Position numbers and translations under genes: made by a program. Source: Microbulbifer sediminum (GTDB lineage: Bacteria > Pseudomonadota > Gammaproteobacteria > Pseudomonadales > Cellvibrionaceae). From it: a stretch of DNA of 64,000 bases. The stretch is taken from the NCBI RefSeq assembly GCF_021729035.1, contig NZ_JAJSAP010000001.1:496001-560000 (forward strand), read 5' to 3'. The notes beneath the pieces are model-generated. The model ran no database searches. It was not told where the DNA came from and saw nothing but the letters and a program-made list of their open reading frames with translations. Positions 43,641 to 52,811 of this stretch are shown one piece after another. Every line of letters starts with the position of its first letter. Positions within the stretch are counted from its first letter, which is position 1.

Positions 43641-44651
43641 TCAGCCGGCCTCGCGCTGCTGTTTACGCCACTGTAGGGGGGACTTGCCATGGATGGCGCG
43701 GAAAGCCTTGGAAAAGGCACTGATATCCGTGTAGCCGAGTGTGGCTGAGAGCAGGTTGATATCGATGCTGGAAGAGCGCAGGTGCCAGCGCGCTGTCTGC
43801 ATACGCGCATCCTGCACCAGCTGCTTGAAGGAAGTCCCCTCGGCACTGAGCCGCCGCTGCAGGGTCCTGGCGGGCACCCCCATCAGGCGGGCCACCTGGG
43901 CCAGGCTGTGGCGCTGGGCCCCCAGGGTCTGCAGGATCAGTGTTTCCACCTGTGCGGCAACACTATCCTGGTGTTCGGCCAGTAACTGGCGGGTAAATTC
44001 CTGAAAATACCGCAACAGGCTGTCGCCGGGCGGACAGACGGGGCGCCGGGCAATATCCGCATCAAAGACAAGCCTGTCGCTCTCCTGCCCGAAGAGTACC
44101 TCGGTATGGAAGAAGTCCCGGTGGCGCTGCGGGTCGGCGGCCGGCTCCTGGCGGAAAGTCACCATACGGGGCCGCACGTCCTTGCCCGCCAGGTCCTGCA
44201 TCAACCGGTAGCAGGCTGCCATGGAGAGCTCGCGGTACTGGCGCGCATCGATAGGTGCCTCGAAATGATCATGGCGCTCGGCAATCAGCTGGTCCCCCTC
44301 TATCCGCATCCGCCAGTGTTCGGCCTGGTTGTGCAACGCCATATAGCGCTGGGTCACCGCCAGCGCCGTTTCAATATCCAGGTTGTCCAGCAGCTGGCCC
44401 ACTGCGCCGAGCATCCGCATCCCCTGCATGGAGGCCAGACGCACGCCAAAATCGCGACACTGCAATTCCTCCGCGCAGATGTTCAGGAGGCGGCAAAGGG
44501 TAGCGATGGGCACCAGCAGGTCCGGTCGCCGCATACAGTCTTCCGGCAGCCCGACCCGCGCGAGCAGCGTGGAGGGATCACCGCCCAGGTGAGGGACCAA
44601 CTGGTTGAAGCCCGCCAGGGCACCACTGCGAATTTCGTAATTGGGTCTCAT
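43641..44651 (-). CDS. AraC family transcriptional regulator
   Basis: A 336-aa regulator. The N-terminal two-thirds match the arabinose-binding-like domain of the OruR/ArgR-type AraC subgroup (LRNYEIRSGALAGFNQLV-like start and QGMRMLGAVGQLLDNLDIETAL). The C-terminal double helix-turn-helix includes HSLAQVARLMGVPARTLQRRLSAEGTSFKQLVQDARMQTARWHL and LGYTDISAFSKAFRAIHGKSPLQWR. The ATG at 44651 matches the usual length; an upstream frame is not supported. It lies 138 bp upstream of frmA-fghA in the same direction and may regulate formaldehyde detoxification, though this is inferred from position. Confidence 0.88.
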   Translation of the reverse strand: MRPNYEIRSGALAGFNQLVPHLGGDPSTLLARVGLPEDCMRRPDLLVPIATLCRLLNICAEELQCRDFGVRLASMQGMRMLGAVGQLLDNLDIETALAVTQRYMALHNQAEHWRMRIEGDQLIAERHDHFEAPIDARQYRELSMAACYRLMQDLAGKDVRPRMVTFRQEPAADPQRHRDFFHTEVLFGQESDRLVFDADIARRPVCPPGDSLLRYFQEFTRQLLAEHQDSVAAQVETLILQTLGAQRHSLAQVARLMGVPARTLQRRLSAEGTSFKQLVQDARMQTARWHLRSSSIDINLLSATLGYTDISAFSKAFRAIHGKSPLQWRKQQREAG

Positions 44652-44915
44652 TGGTTCTATTCGCGATCCTTCTTGTCTCTCACCACCCGACACCGGCAAG
44701 CAGCAGAGAAAATTCAATATATTATGCCGCGCCGCACTTTATGGGGCCCTCTGGCCGCAATCTGGTCCACGCTGGTGCATCCCCCGGCCCGCGCTTCCGG
44801 CAAAACGGCGTGGTGAGAAGCACCTGGGCCGATGGCCTGGAATTTGCTCTGGATTCTCGCAGCAGCGGAATTTCGGCACCAACCAGTTTCGGCACCAATT
44901 AGAGGAGCGGCCACT

Positions 44916-45356
44916 ATGGACAATCACCACTGGCTGATGAGCGCGGAAGCGCTCACACTCTTGCGCAAACTGCGCAAGCGCCTGCAGGCGGAGTTCGATG
45001 TCAGCCTGCGATTTTCCGAATTCGCCTTTGAGCAGCACCTTGCCCGGGCCAAGCACCGCACCGTGGACGAGGATACCCGGCGTATGATTGCACAGCTGGA
45101 GCAGTTGCGCGGCACCCCCTTCCTGACCGGGGACGAACCGGCGCCACGATTGTATCGCGGCCAGCCGATTCTGGAGGAAACGCCAAACCGGGATATATAT
45201 TCGATGATCTACGGCGAGGAGCTTTCACGGCACGACCCCTCGCTGCGCGGGCGACAGCACACGAAAAAAATGTACCGGGGGCAACTCATCCTGGAAGAGG
45301 AGCGCCCCACGCCGGGGTCCTCCAGGCGTATGTCACGGGGCCGCTATTCGGGCTAA
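44916..45356 (+). CDS. hypothetical protein with two YRGQxILEE repeats
   Basis: A 146-aa cytosolic-looking protein, strongly charged. The N-terminal half is helical (LTLLRKLRKRLQAEFDVSLRFSEFAFEQHLARAK). The C-terminal half contains two copies of a short motif, LYRGQPILEE and MYRGQLILEE, about 46 residues apart, in an otherwise arginine-rich tail. I recognise no family. ATG 44916 has GAGGAGCGG upstream, whereas the longer frame from 44832 has none. The stop overlaps the convergent PhnA-like gene by 4 bp. Its repeats resemble linear binding motifs. Confidence 0.65.
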   Translation: MDNHHWLMSAEALTLLRKLRKRLQAEFDVSLRFSEFAFEQHLARAKHRTVDEDTRRMIAQLEQLRGTPFLTGDEPAPRLYRGQPILEETPNRDIYSMIYGEELSRHDPSLRGRQHTKKMYRGQLILEEERPTPGSSRRMSRGRYSG

Positions 45357-45925
45357 CCGGTCTTTTTGACAAACCTGGACAGGATCACGATCCGCTGGCC
45401 ATTGACCCGGCCCTCGATCTGCTCCGGGTTATCGGTCAGGCTGATACCGCGTACTGCTGTGCCCCGCTTGGCAACAATACTCGTACCCTTTACGTCCAGG
45501 TCCTTGACGATGGTGACCGTATCGCCGGCACACAGCTCGACCCCATTGCAGTCCCGCTGCACCACGCGCTCCTCTTCGGCGACAGTGGCCCCGGCCTCGG
45601 CCCACTGGCGCAGGTCGTCTTCGAGATAAAGCATATCCAGCAGGTCCTGTGCCCAGGTCTCACCGCTGAGCCGCTTCAGCAGTCGCCAGGCCTGCACCTG
45701 CACCGCCGGTACCGGGCTCCACATGCTGTCGCCGAGGCACCGCCAGTGCGCACTGTCCAGGGGCTGCCCGCCCTCCAGCTGTGCCCGGCACCGGCCACAC
45801 ACCAGGATATCGGTATCCCCCCGCCCCTCGGAGTGCGGGATGCTGTAAACACCCAGCTCACTGCCATCCCCACAAAGCTCACACTGGTCGCCGCTGCGCT
45901 GGCGAAGCTGCTGTTCATTCATCAC
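45353..45925 (-). CDS. PhnA-like zinc-ribbon protein (YjdM family)
   Basis: A 190-aa protein. The N-terminus holds a four-cysteine zinc ribbon (CELCGDG and CGRC, residues about 15-45). The C-terminal about 70 residues are the PhnA domain (DCNGVELCAGDTVTIVKDLDVKGTSIVAKRGTAVRGISLTDNPEQIEGRVNGQRIVILSRFVKK). The old name alkylphosphonate utilisation protein is not supported by biochemistry for most members; its cellular role is unknown. The PhnA domain here is joined to a longer central segment than E. coli YjdM (about 111 aa). Single gene, convergent with the hypothetical protein. Confidence 0.87.
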   Translation of the reverse strand: MMNEQQLRQRSGDQCELCGDGSELGVYSIPHSEGRGDTDILVCGRCRAQLEGGQPLDSAHWRCLGDSMWSPVPAVQVQAWRLLKRLSGETWAQDLLDMLYLEDDLRQWAEAGATVAEEERVVQRDCNGVELCAGDTVTIVKDLDVKGTSIVAKRGTAVRGISLTDNPEQIEGRVNGQRIVILSRFVKKTG

Positions 45926-46164
45926 TCAGGGTTCCTCGATTATCCTGGCCAGGCTGCCAGGCGAAAGCGGCGCGCATTATACCCGGCATCCCGCCACTGC
46001 CAACTCGACAGCCCGGACGGGCGACCCTGGGCCGGAAGCAATAGCGCGATGTCCCTGGCAACCGGCTGCCGGGGGGGCCAGCTTTCGGGAAGTGCAACGA
46101 TGACTGCAAGATACCGGCAGCCGGCTCCCCACCGAATCAGGGGGGATACCGGCCCGGCATGGGT

Positions 46165-46584
46165 TCAGCTGTGGTGGGCAGAGACGCAGGAGGCGAATTC
46201 GCCACACTGATCGTGGGCGAGAGAGTGGGAAATATCTCCCAGGCTGAGGATACCGACCATGCGTTTTTCGCTGTTCATCACCGGCATCCGGCGCAACTGC
46301 AATGACTCCATCTTGTGCAGCACCTCGTGCATGTCGTCATCCTCCCAGCACCATTCAATCCCCTCCGTCATGACATCGCGGGCGGTTAAGGAGGAAAGTT
46401 CACTGCCCTCCACCACGCCGCGGCAGGTGATATCCCGGTCTGTGACCATCCCGATCAGGTGATCGTTCTCACCGACTGGTACTGCGCCGATATCCTCGTC
46501 GCGGAGTATCTTTGCCACTTCGGACAGCGGCGTGTCCGGTGAGCACCAGGTTACCCCCTCGTGCATTGCCTCTTTTACTTTCAT
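46165..46584 (-). CDS. CBS-domain pair protein
   Basis: A 139-aa protein consisting of two CBS motifs (VKEAMHEGVTWCSPDTPLSEVAKILRDEDIGAVPV and ARDVMTEGIEWCWEDDDMHEVLHKMESLQLRRMPVM), a Bateman module that binds adenosine nucleotides. Stand-alone pairs of this type act as energy sensors or bind partner proteins. The ATG at 46584 has GGAGG 5 nt upstream, which fixes the start. The gene follows hsp20 by 94 bp on the same strand. A stress-regulated unit is suggested but not shown. Confidence 0.88.
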   Translation of the reverse strand: MKVKEAMHEGVTWCSPDTPLSEVAKILRDEDIGAVPVGENDHLIGMVTDRDITCRGVVEGSELSSLTARDVMTEGIEWCWEDDDMHEVLHKMESLQLRRMPVMNSEKRMVGILSLGDISHSLAHDQCGEFASCVSAHHS

Positions 46585-46678
46585 GGGAACCTCCGGTCCA
46601 GGCGTCAGCGCCACTACGAGGAAGCGCCGACCCCGGGTTTACAAACGAAATTGACAAGCGCCGTCAACGGCCCTCGGG

Positions 46679-47107
46679 TCAGTGGATTTCAATCCGGTGC
46701 TGGCTCGGCTCGGACTCCTTGCGCTTGGGCGCTATCAACTTGAGCACCCCGTCCTTGAAGCTAGCATCGATTTCCTCCTCACTGACATCATTGCCCAGAT
46801 TGAAGCTGCGCATGTACTTACCGTAGCGTCTCTCCTCACGGATGACGCGCCCGGCCTTCTCTTCCTTCTCTTCCCGGTGAACCTCAGCCTCCAGCGTGAG
46901 CACACCGTTTTCCAGCGTCACGCTGATATCATCCTTGTTGACTCCGGGAATTTCGGCACTGATTACATAGCTGTCCTCAGTCTCGCTGATGTCGATACGG
47001 GGCGAAAAAAAGCCCTCTTTTCCTTCCGTACTTGCGCGGGATGGCGACATCCACTGGTCGAATATATTGTCGAGATCGAGTAGTGATCCCCTCGGTACCA
47101 AGCTCAT
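46679..47107 (-). CDS. Hsp20/alpha-crystallin family small heat-shock protein
   Basis: A 142-aa small heat-shock protein. The alpha-crystallin domain (about residues 40-130) includes PRIDISETEDSYVISAEIPGVNKDDISVTLENGVLTLEAEV and ends with the IAPKRKE/IEIH tail expected for oligomerisation. It acts as an ATP-independent holdase. ATG 47107 has GGAGG 7 nt upstream. On the minus strand, CTTGAGG (47162-47168), a 16-bp spacer and GGCCATTC (47138-47145) resemble a sigma-32 promoter. That match is by eye and moderate. Confidence 0.92.
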   Translation of the reverse strand: MSLVPRGSLLDLDNIFDQWMSPSRASTEGKEGFFSPRIDISETEDSYVISAEIPGVNKDDISVTLENGVLTLEAEVHREEKEEKAGRVIREERRYGKYMRSFNLGNDVSEEEIDASFKDGVLKLIAPKRKESEPSQHRIEIH

Positions 47108-47389
47108 AGCAGAACCTCCAGCAAGCCGTCTCAAGTGGAATGGCCGCGATCACCCGCAACACCTCAAGGCTGCGCGGGGAAACCCCGGTCATGCGTGCAA
47201 ATTTTAGCGAGCCAGAGTCGGATCGGTAGGGTCTGCAGGCCACCAGTCGGTGACTTTCTTCACACCTGGAAAGCAGGCTTATTATGCGAAAACAATCTAT
47301 AAAGACCTGCGGATATATGTTTAATCGCGTCTTTCTGACGTCGCATTCAACTAATATTTCAGGAGACACCAACAAGTGAGGAACTTGCC

Positions 47390-47827
47390 ATGGCAATTGC
47401 ATGGGTGCTTGTAGCCAACCAATCGCACGCGCGCCTTTTTGAAGCGGCCAATGCCTCGGGGGGCCTTCATGAGGTGGAAGGCATGATTTACCCGGAGGCA
47501 CGCATGAAAGGCACGGAGCTCTACTCTGACGGCCCTGGTCGCGCCTACGATAGTAGCGGCGAGGGACGCCACGGCATGGGAAACCCGCGAGAGCTTCACA
47601 ACCGTGCCGGCAGCCGCTTTGCCAAGGAACTCGCCCACGCCCTCGAGCGGGGACGCCAGGAGGGGCGTTACGAAAAGCTCTACATTGTGGCCGAGCCACA
47701 GATGGTAGGGAATTTGCGCGAGGAGCTCGATTCGCCCACACGTGCCACCATTGCCGGTGAGACCGGCAAGAACCTGGTATCTTCCGATGCCGACGAAATC
47801 CGCTCACAGTTGCCCTACCTTCTGTAG
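47390..47827 (+). CDS. host attachment protein family (baeRF-like)
   Basis: A 145-aa protein of the family annotated host attachment protein, named from plant-associated bacteria. Conserved parts are WVLVANQSHARLFEA at the N-terminus, PRELHNRAGSRFAKELAHALERG in the middle and LYIVAEPQMVGNLRE near the C-terminus. The fold is related to the eRF1/Pelota domain 2 group (baeRF), so RNA or ribosome binding is as likely as a surface role. No signal peptide is present, arguing against an adhesin. GAGGAA precedes the ATG. It is divergent from hsp20 across 282 bp. Confidence 0.85.
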   Translation: MAIAWVLVANQSHARLFEAANASGGLHEVEGMIYPEARMKGTELYSDGPGRAYDSSGEGRHGMGNPRELHNRAGSRFAKELAHALERGRQEGRYEKLYIVAEPQMVGNLREELDSPTRATIAGETGKNLVSSDADEIRSQLPYLL

Positions 47828-47936
47828 GCGCGAACGGCGGAGAGGAAACGGCACAGGGCACTCTGGAATGAGGGATTGATTTGCACCTCCCGGCTTGCAA
47901 CCATTGGGTTTACATGAACGCCATAAGGTGGGGGCA

Positions 47937-48890
47937 ATGCTGAGACTTTTCGATATCCGGCGCGGCACGATCAACGAAGCGGCCCCCGCCACGCCGCCGG
48001 AGCCACGGCAACTGGCCGAAGCTGTATGGATCGACATCCAGGAACCGGAAGAACAGGAACGGGAACTGCTGGAACAGCTGCTGCGCACCGAGCTGCCCGA
48101 ATCCGAGGACGTCGAGGAAATCGAGGCCTCAGCGCGCTACTTTGTCGACGCGGCCGGCGTGCATATCCACTCCCTCTTCCTGACCCAGAGCGAGGGCCGC
48201 CACAACACCTCAACCGTGGCTTTCATCCTGCAGCCAGACCGGCTGATCACCGTCCGCGACTGCGAGCTTGCGGATTTCCGCCTGTTGCGCATGCGTGCCC
48301 GCCGCGGCGGCGTCGAGGCCCGCAGCGCGCAGGAACTGATTGTCGAAGTCTTTGAGCAGAAAGCGGAAAACCTGGCGGATGCCCTTGAGGATATCCACCT
48401 CAGGCTCGGTGAAGTCAGCTATATGGTGCTGGAAGACGAAGCCGCAGAACTCGAAGACGCGATCGACCAGCTGGCGAAGGTGGAGGACAGCAATGGTAAG
48501 GTCTTGCTGTGCCTGATGGACACCCGCCGCTCCATCACTTTCCTGCAGCGGCATATGCAGATCGATGGTGAGCAACAGGAGCGTTTTCGCGACATTATCC
48601 GCGATATCGACACCCTCACCGCCCACACCAGTTTCCTCTTCGACAAGATCAACTTCCTGATGGATTCCACCCAGGGCTTTATCAATATCGAACAGAACCA
48701 GATCATCAAGATTTTCTCGATCGCTGCCGTGGTGTTTCTGCCGCCAACCATGGTCGCCAGTATTTACGGCATGAACTTTGAGTTCATGCCGGAGGTTGAC
48801 TGGGTGCTGGGCTATCCCTTTGCACTGGGCCTGATGATCCTCGCGGGGGTGGCCCCGTACCTGTATTTCAAGCTGAAAGGCTGGCTGTGA
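47937..48890 (+). CDS. corA: CorA family magnesium/cobalt transporter
   Basis: A 317-aa CorA-type channel. A large cytosolic N-terminal domain is followed by a long stalk helix, then two C-terminal membrane helices. The family signature YGMNF follows the first helix (ASIYGMNFEFMPE). The C-terminus ends after the second helix (GLMILAGVAPYLYFKLKGWL). The ATG at 47937 has AGGTGGGGG upstream, so the TTG-initiated frame from 47895 is rejected. It imports magnesium or exports divalent metals depending on subtype. It stands after the host-attachment gene with a 109-bp gap. Confidence 0.93.
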   Translation: MLRLFDIRRGTINEAAPATPPEPRQLAEAVWIDIQEPEEQERELLEQLLRTELPESEDVEEIEASARYFVDAAGVHIHSLFLTQSEGRHNTSTVAFILQPDRLITVRDCELADFRLLRMRARRGGVEARSAQELIVEVFEQKAENLADALEDIHLRLGEVSYMVLEDEAAELEDAIDQLAKVEDSNGKVLLCLMDTRRSITFLQRHMQIDGEQQERFRDIIRDIDTLTAHTSFLFDKINFLMDSTQGFINIEQNQIIKIFSIAAVVFLPPTMVASIYGMNFEFMPEVDWVLGYPFALGLMILAGVAPYLYFKLKGWL

Positions 48891-48995
48891 TGGTGGCACT
48901 GGCGCCGGCTTCGACGGCAGGACATGCCGCGTAACTGCTAAAATTCTTGCTCCTGCACTCGGATTTCGCGCACCGGTATACCGCTCCGGGGGAAG

Positions 48996-49676
48996 ATGAA
49001 GATAATGGTGACACCGACCCACAAGCATTTTCACCGCAAGCGCTGGCTCAGCGTGCAGCAGGCCGTCGACCACCTGAGCGCGCTCTCGGAGGAGCCGCTC
49101 ACCAGCGCCGACCTCGCCGACCTCGCCGAGGAGCACCAGCTGGACCTGTACTGGTACCGGCCTGGCCAGCAGGTGGCCTATATCGGCCGTCCCGAGGTCG
49201 CCAGCCTCGACACCCCATTGCGACTGTGCGCGGAAGACCACAGTGACTGGCGCGCAATTGCCGACATCCTGCGCCAGCACCCGGCCCTGCCCGCATTCGA
49301 GCAGGATACGCCACTGCTGGAGGACGCGGGCGGCGACCGCCTGCGTATCACCTTTGACCAGCGCCACAAGCCTGAACCATTCAGCAGCCGCTGGTACCCC
49401 ACCCTGGCGGAACTGATGGTCCGGCGTCAGGACCTGGAACAGCTGGAACCGCACCTTTTTTCCAGCCAGGAGGATGGGGACACCCATATCCTGGAAACGC
49501 CGTTGTTGCTGCGGGTTATCTGGCAGCTGGAACAACTCGCCCTGGATGGCGATCACCACTCCACTTCCTGGCTGGCTGACCAGCTTGCCCGGCGCTCCCC
49601 CGGGGTGGACCGCGCCGACCTGGTGCGCGTCCTCGATGCCGCCCAGCGGGAAGGCCTCCGCGGCACACCCCACTGA
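48996..49676 (+). CDS. conserved-looking hypothetical protein, 226 aa
   Basis: A 226-aa soluble protein with no recognised domain. The start contains HRKRWLSVQQAVDHLSALSEEPLTSADLADLAEEHQLDLYWY, which looks like a helix-turn-helix or SpoVT-like module. The end has WLADQLARRSPGVDRADLVRVLDAAQREGLRG. Codon third positions are GC-rich throughout, which supports real coding. GGGGGAAG abuts the ATG; an ATG nine bases later is also possible. Neighbours (CorA, cytochrome b561) give no functional hint. Confidence 0.65.
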   Translation: MKIMVTPTHKHFHRKRWLSVQQAVDHLSALSEEPLTSADLADLAEEHQLDLYWYRPGQQVAYIGRPEVASLDTPLRLCAEDHSDWRAIADILRQHPALPAFEQDTPLLEDAGGDRLRITFDQRHKPEPFSSRWYPTLAELMVRRQDLEQLEPHLFSSQEDGDTHILETPLLLRVIWQLEQLALDGDHHSTSWLADQLARRSPGVDRADLVRVLDAAQREGLRGTPH

Positions 49677-49867
49677 CTGCCACTGGCGCCGGTTAACGGG
49701 GCCCGGTCCGGCAGCGCTTCTAATAAATCGAAAGGTTACACCAGCTTTTTTCGCTGGAAGGTTTTGCCGCAATTTATTTACACTCCCTCCATCACAATAA
49801 CGTGGGCTGTAGCCCCGGCGGCTGTCGGCTGCTGCACCACGGTATCGATACACAGGGAGAGGCAACT

Positions 49868-50482
49868 GTGGCAGCCAGGAACAGTGAGCAACAGTACGGT
49901 TGGGTGGCCATTGGCCTGCACTGGCTGATGGCCCCCGCGGTCATTGGCATGTTCGCGCTGGGCTGGTGGATGCGCCAGCTGTCCTACTACGACCCCTGGT
50001 ATCGCCAGGCCCCGGAAATTCACAAGGGCATCGGTATCCTGCTGCTGGCCCTGTTGCTGGTGCGCCTCCTGTGGAAGGCCCTGAACCCCCATCCCGGGGA
50101 ACTGCCGGGCACACCACGCTGGCAGGCACTCACTGCACGGGCGGCGCATGCCGGGCTCTACCTGCTGTTACTGGCCATCATGATTTCCGGCTACCTGATC
50201 TCCACTGCGGACGGTCGCGCGATCAGCGTTTTCGGCTGGTTCGAGGTTCCCGCCACCCTGCAGGGGCTGGCCAACCAGGAGGACCTGGCGGGAGAAGTTC
50301 ACGAGGTGCTCGCCTGGACCCTGATGGCGCTGGTGACGCTACATGCACTGGCGGCGCTGAAACACCACTTTATCGACCGCGATGACACCCTGCGCCGCAT
50401 CCTGGGCCGCAGCAGCAATCCGCAACCCAGTCGTCCGCGTAACGCGTCAGGTATGGACGGAGCGGCACAAACGATCGAGTAA
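49868..50482 (+). CDS. cytochrome b561 family protein
   Basis: A 204-aa four-helix membrane cytochrome. Heme-ligand histidines are seen in ALGLHWLMAP-like AIGLHWLMA, PEIHKGIGI, and the C-terminal pair EVHEVLAWTLMALVTLHALAALKHHF. The family passes electrons from quinol to periplasmic acceptors and can remove superoxide. GTG 49868 is chosen because AGGGAGAGG lies just upstream; a GTG at 49802 would add a Cys-rich, unlikely leader. It is followed by a YceI gene 43 bp downstream, a very common pairing. Confidence 0.9.
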   Translation: MAARNSEQQYGWVAIGLHWLMAPAVIGMFALGWWMRQLSYYDPWYRQAPEIHKGIGILLLALLLVRLLWKALNPHPGELPGTPRWQALTARAAHAGLYLLLLAIMISGYLISTADGRAISVFGWFEVPATLQGLANQEDLAGEVHEVLAWTLMALVTLHALAALKHHFIDRDDTLRRILGRSSNPQPSRPRNASGMDGAAQTIE

Positions 50483-50525
50483 CCACTGCTTGTACCAATA
50501 ACCGAAGAAGACAAAGGACCAACCC

Positions 50526-51092
50526 ATGAAGAAAATCGCCATTTTCCTGTTCGCAGCCCTGGTAGGGGCCACCGCCCAGGCAGCCGAATACAAGATTGAT
50601 ACCAAGGGCGCTCACGCCTTTGTCCAGTTCCGCATCAAGCACCTGGGCTACAGCTGGCTGTACGGCAGGTTCGACGAGTTCAGCGGTTCCTTCGAGTACG
50701 ACGAGAAACAACCTGCCGATTCCTCCGTCAATGTGCAGATCGATGTAGCCAGCATCGACAGCAACCATGCCGAGCGTGACAAGCACCTGCGCGGCGAGGA
50801 CTTCCTGCACGTGGAGAAGTACCCCACCGCTACCTTCAAGAGCACCAGCTATGAGCCCGTGGGCGAGGGCAAGGGTAAACTCAGTGGTGAACTGACCCTG
50901 CACGGCGTGACCAAGCCGATCGTCATCGACGTCGAGCACGTGGGCGGAGGCAAGGATCCGTGGGGCGGTTACCGCCAGGGCTTTACCGGCACCACCGAGT
51001 TTGCCCTGAAGGACTTCGGCATCATGTACGACCTGGGCCCCGCGTCCCAGACCGTGGAGATGATCCTGGACGTGGAAGGTATCCGCATCTGA
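50526..51092 (+). CDS. YceI family periplasmic lipid-binding protein
   Basis: A 188-aa exported protein with the signal peptide MKKIAIFLFAALVGATAQA. The mature beta-barrel is of the YceI lipocalin-like fold that binds polyisoprenoids. Conserved parts are AHAFVQFRIKHLGYSWLYGRFDEFSG, HAERDKHLRGEDFL and ATFKSTSYEPVG. AAAGGA precedes the ATG. It forms an operon with cytochrome b561, consistent with quinone-related periplasmic chemistry, and ends in a clear terminator. Confidence 0.95.
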   Translation: MKKIAIFLFAALVGATAQAAEYKIDTKGAHAFVQFRIKHLGYSWLYGRFDEFSGSFEYDEKQPADSSVNVQIDVASIDSNHAERDKHLRGEDFLHVEKYPTATFKSTSYEPVGEGKGKLSGELTLHGVTKPIVIDVEHVGGGKDPWGGYRQGFTGTTEFALKDFGIMYDLGPASQTVEMILDVEGIRI

Positions 51093-51117
51093 TTGCAACC
51101 ACGCAGCAATAGAGCAT

Positions 51118-51142
51118 AAGCCCGGCAACGCCGGGCTTTTTT
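51118..51142 (+). terminator. intrinsic terminator of the b561-YceI operon
   Basis: GCCCGGC and GCCGGGC arms with a short loop (AAC) followed by TTTTTT, 26 bp after the yceI stop. Confidence 0.9.
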
Positions 51143-51238
51143 GTTTGGATGTGAACGTCCCACGCATACCTCTGCATTCCACGGCTTGGTATTTACCGCG
51201 TACCGGAGTTCGCCCCCTTCCTCAGCCTGGCCAGCCAT

Positions 51239-51262
51239 AAAAAAGCCCGACGCGAGCCGGGC
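51239..51262 (-). terminator. intrinsic terminator of the sodium:solute symporter gene
   Basis: On the minus strand GCCCG and CGGGC arms are followed by TTTTTT, 22 bp past the symporter stop. Confidence 0.7.
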
Positions 51263-51283
51263 CAGGAAGATATCTGTACAGGG

Positions 51284-52705
51284 TCAGGCGCTGGCCTCGC
51301 TGGCCAGCGGCGCCCGTTCAAGCAGGCGGTAGCCGCCATACACGGCGAGGCCCGCAAGGATGCCCGGCATCCCCTCGTAGATATGACTGTGCCAGCCCAG
51401 CCCGTAGCGCCACAACAGGGCCGTCGCCAGTCCCACCACGCTCATGGCGATATACACGCGCTGCGATGGGCGCCCGCCCAGCGACAGCACAATCAGCAGC
51501 GGTGCAAAAGCGGAGGCCAGGGCCGACCAGGACATCACCACCAGGCTGAAAACACTCTGTTTATTCAGCAGTGCCCACCCCACCGCGGCAACGGTAATCC
51601 CCAGGGTGGCGGCCTTGAGCATCCAGGTACGGTCGATACGGTGTGGCAGGATATCGTGGGTGAGTGCGGCGGAGCAGCTCAGCACCAGCGAATCCGCCGT
51701 GGACATGGTCGCGGCAAAGACACCTGCCAGGATCAGGCCCACCAGGGCCGGATGCAGCAGTTCCTGCGCCATCATCGGCAGTGCCAGCTCGGCGTCGAAG
51801 CTACCCGGGTCACTCAGCATGATCCGCGCCAGCATCCCCACCCCGGTGGCCATAAAGTAGAACGCGGTAAACCACAGGTAGTACCAGCACCGGGCATGGA
51901 TCATGCGGTTCTCATCCTGCAGCGCCATAAAGCGCACCATGACATGGGGCTGGCCAATCACTGACAGGCCGGCAAACAGCCACCCGATTGCAAAAACCAC
52001 CCCGCCGGCCAGACCCGGCAGCAGCATATTTTCCGGATACCAGTTGAGGTAACCCTCTACCTGGCCCATCTGGCTCCAGGCGGCCCCCAGGCCACCAACT
52101 GACTGGGTGGCGGCAAACAGCAGGATGCCCATGGCAATGATCATGACGATCGACTGGGCCGCATCCGTCCAGATAGAGGCGCGGATACCACCGGCCAGGC
52201 AATAGGCCGCCACAATTACGCCACCGATTACCGCGCCGCTCCAGATCGGCAGGTCCAGCAGCACATACAGGGCCTTGCTGCCCGCCACCAGCTGGGCACT
52301 GGCATAGGCCAGCAGGAACATCAGCGCCAGCACGCCGGCCAGTCGCTGCCAGGTGGAAAAGCGGCTGCCGTTCCAGTAGCTGATCACGCCCGCATAACTG
52401 CTCTCACCAGTTTCCCGGGTGGCCCGGCACAGGGAACGGTGCACCCACATGGAACCGAGGAAATCCCCCAGTATCCAGCCCACCATCAGCCAGATGGACG
52501 CGAGGCCGGTGGCATAGGTGTAACCGATCACACCGATAAACATATAGCCGCTGTTATTGGTGGCCACAGCGGACAACCCCACCAGGAACGGCGGCACATC
52601 ACTGCTGGCGAGGTAGTAATCGTGCTTGGTGCCGCGGCTGCGCAGGAAAGAACTGACACCGATCGCGGCAAACAGGGCGAGGAAGAACAGGAAACTGAGT
52701 AACAC
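51284..52705 (-). CDS. sodium:solute symporter (SSS family, PutP-like)
   Basis: A 473-aa transporter with about 13 membrane helices. Family signatures are GLSAVATNNSGYMFIGVIGYTYATG near residue 45, AYCLAGGIRASIWTDAAQ near 165, and AGVFAATMSTADSLVLSCSAALTHDI near 325, which holds the sodium-site serines. PutP-like proteins take up proline or other osmolytes with sodium. A GTG at 52705 with AAGGAG upstream is the start. It lies 106 bp downstream of the TPR membrane gene that overlaps ask, so it may be the last gene of the ectoine unit. Osmolyte uptake is inferred from that context. Confidence 0.88.
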   Translation of the reverse strand: MLLSFLFFLALFAAIGVSSFLRSRGTKHDYYLASSDVPPFLVGLSAVATNNSGYMFIGVIGYTYATGLASIWLMVGWILGDFLGSMWVHRSLCRATRETGESSYAGVISYWNGSRFSTWQRLAGVLALMFLLAYASAQLVAGSKALYVLLDLPIWSGAVIGGVIVAAYCLAGGIRASIWTDAAQSIVMIIAMGILLFAATQSVGGLGAAWSQMGQVEGYLNWYPENMLLPGLAGGVVFAIGWLFAGLSVIGQPHVMVRFMALQDENRMIHARCWYYLWFTAFYFMATGVGMLARIMLSDPGSFDAELALPMMAQELLHPALVGLILAGVFAATMSTADSLVLSCSAALTHDILPHRIDRTWMLKAATLGITVAAVGWALLNKQSVFSLVVMSWSALASAFAPLLIVLSLGGRPSQRVYIAMSVVGLATALLWRYGLGWHSHIYEGMPGILAGLAVYGGYRLLERAPLASEASA

Positions 52706-52811
52706 GGGCCACTCCTTGCGGTCGTTATTATTGTCAGGCGGGCTGCTCCCGGCGGTCGCCGGGAGGAACCGTCCGGAGGATCAGTGTGAATCCACCGGGC
52801 ATCAAAGGCAA

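Noticed and set aside
47175-47190. CGGGGAAACCCCG upstream of hsp20 as another copy of the GGGGATTCCCC dyad
   Set aside because: The centre differs (AAA) and the flanks do not match, so it is probably just a GC-rich inverted repeat.
46977-47900. A 307-codon minus-strand frame across hsp20 upstream region and the host-attachment gene
   Set aside because: It is antisense to a well-supported gene, rich in Arg/Pro/Gly and has no ribosome site.
48210-49865. A 551-codon minus-strand frame opposite corA and the 226-aa gene
   Set aside because: It is antisense to a clear CorA gene; long antisense frames are expected in GC-rich coding DNA.
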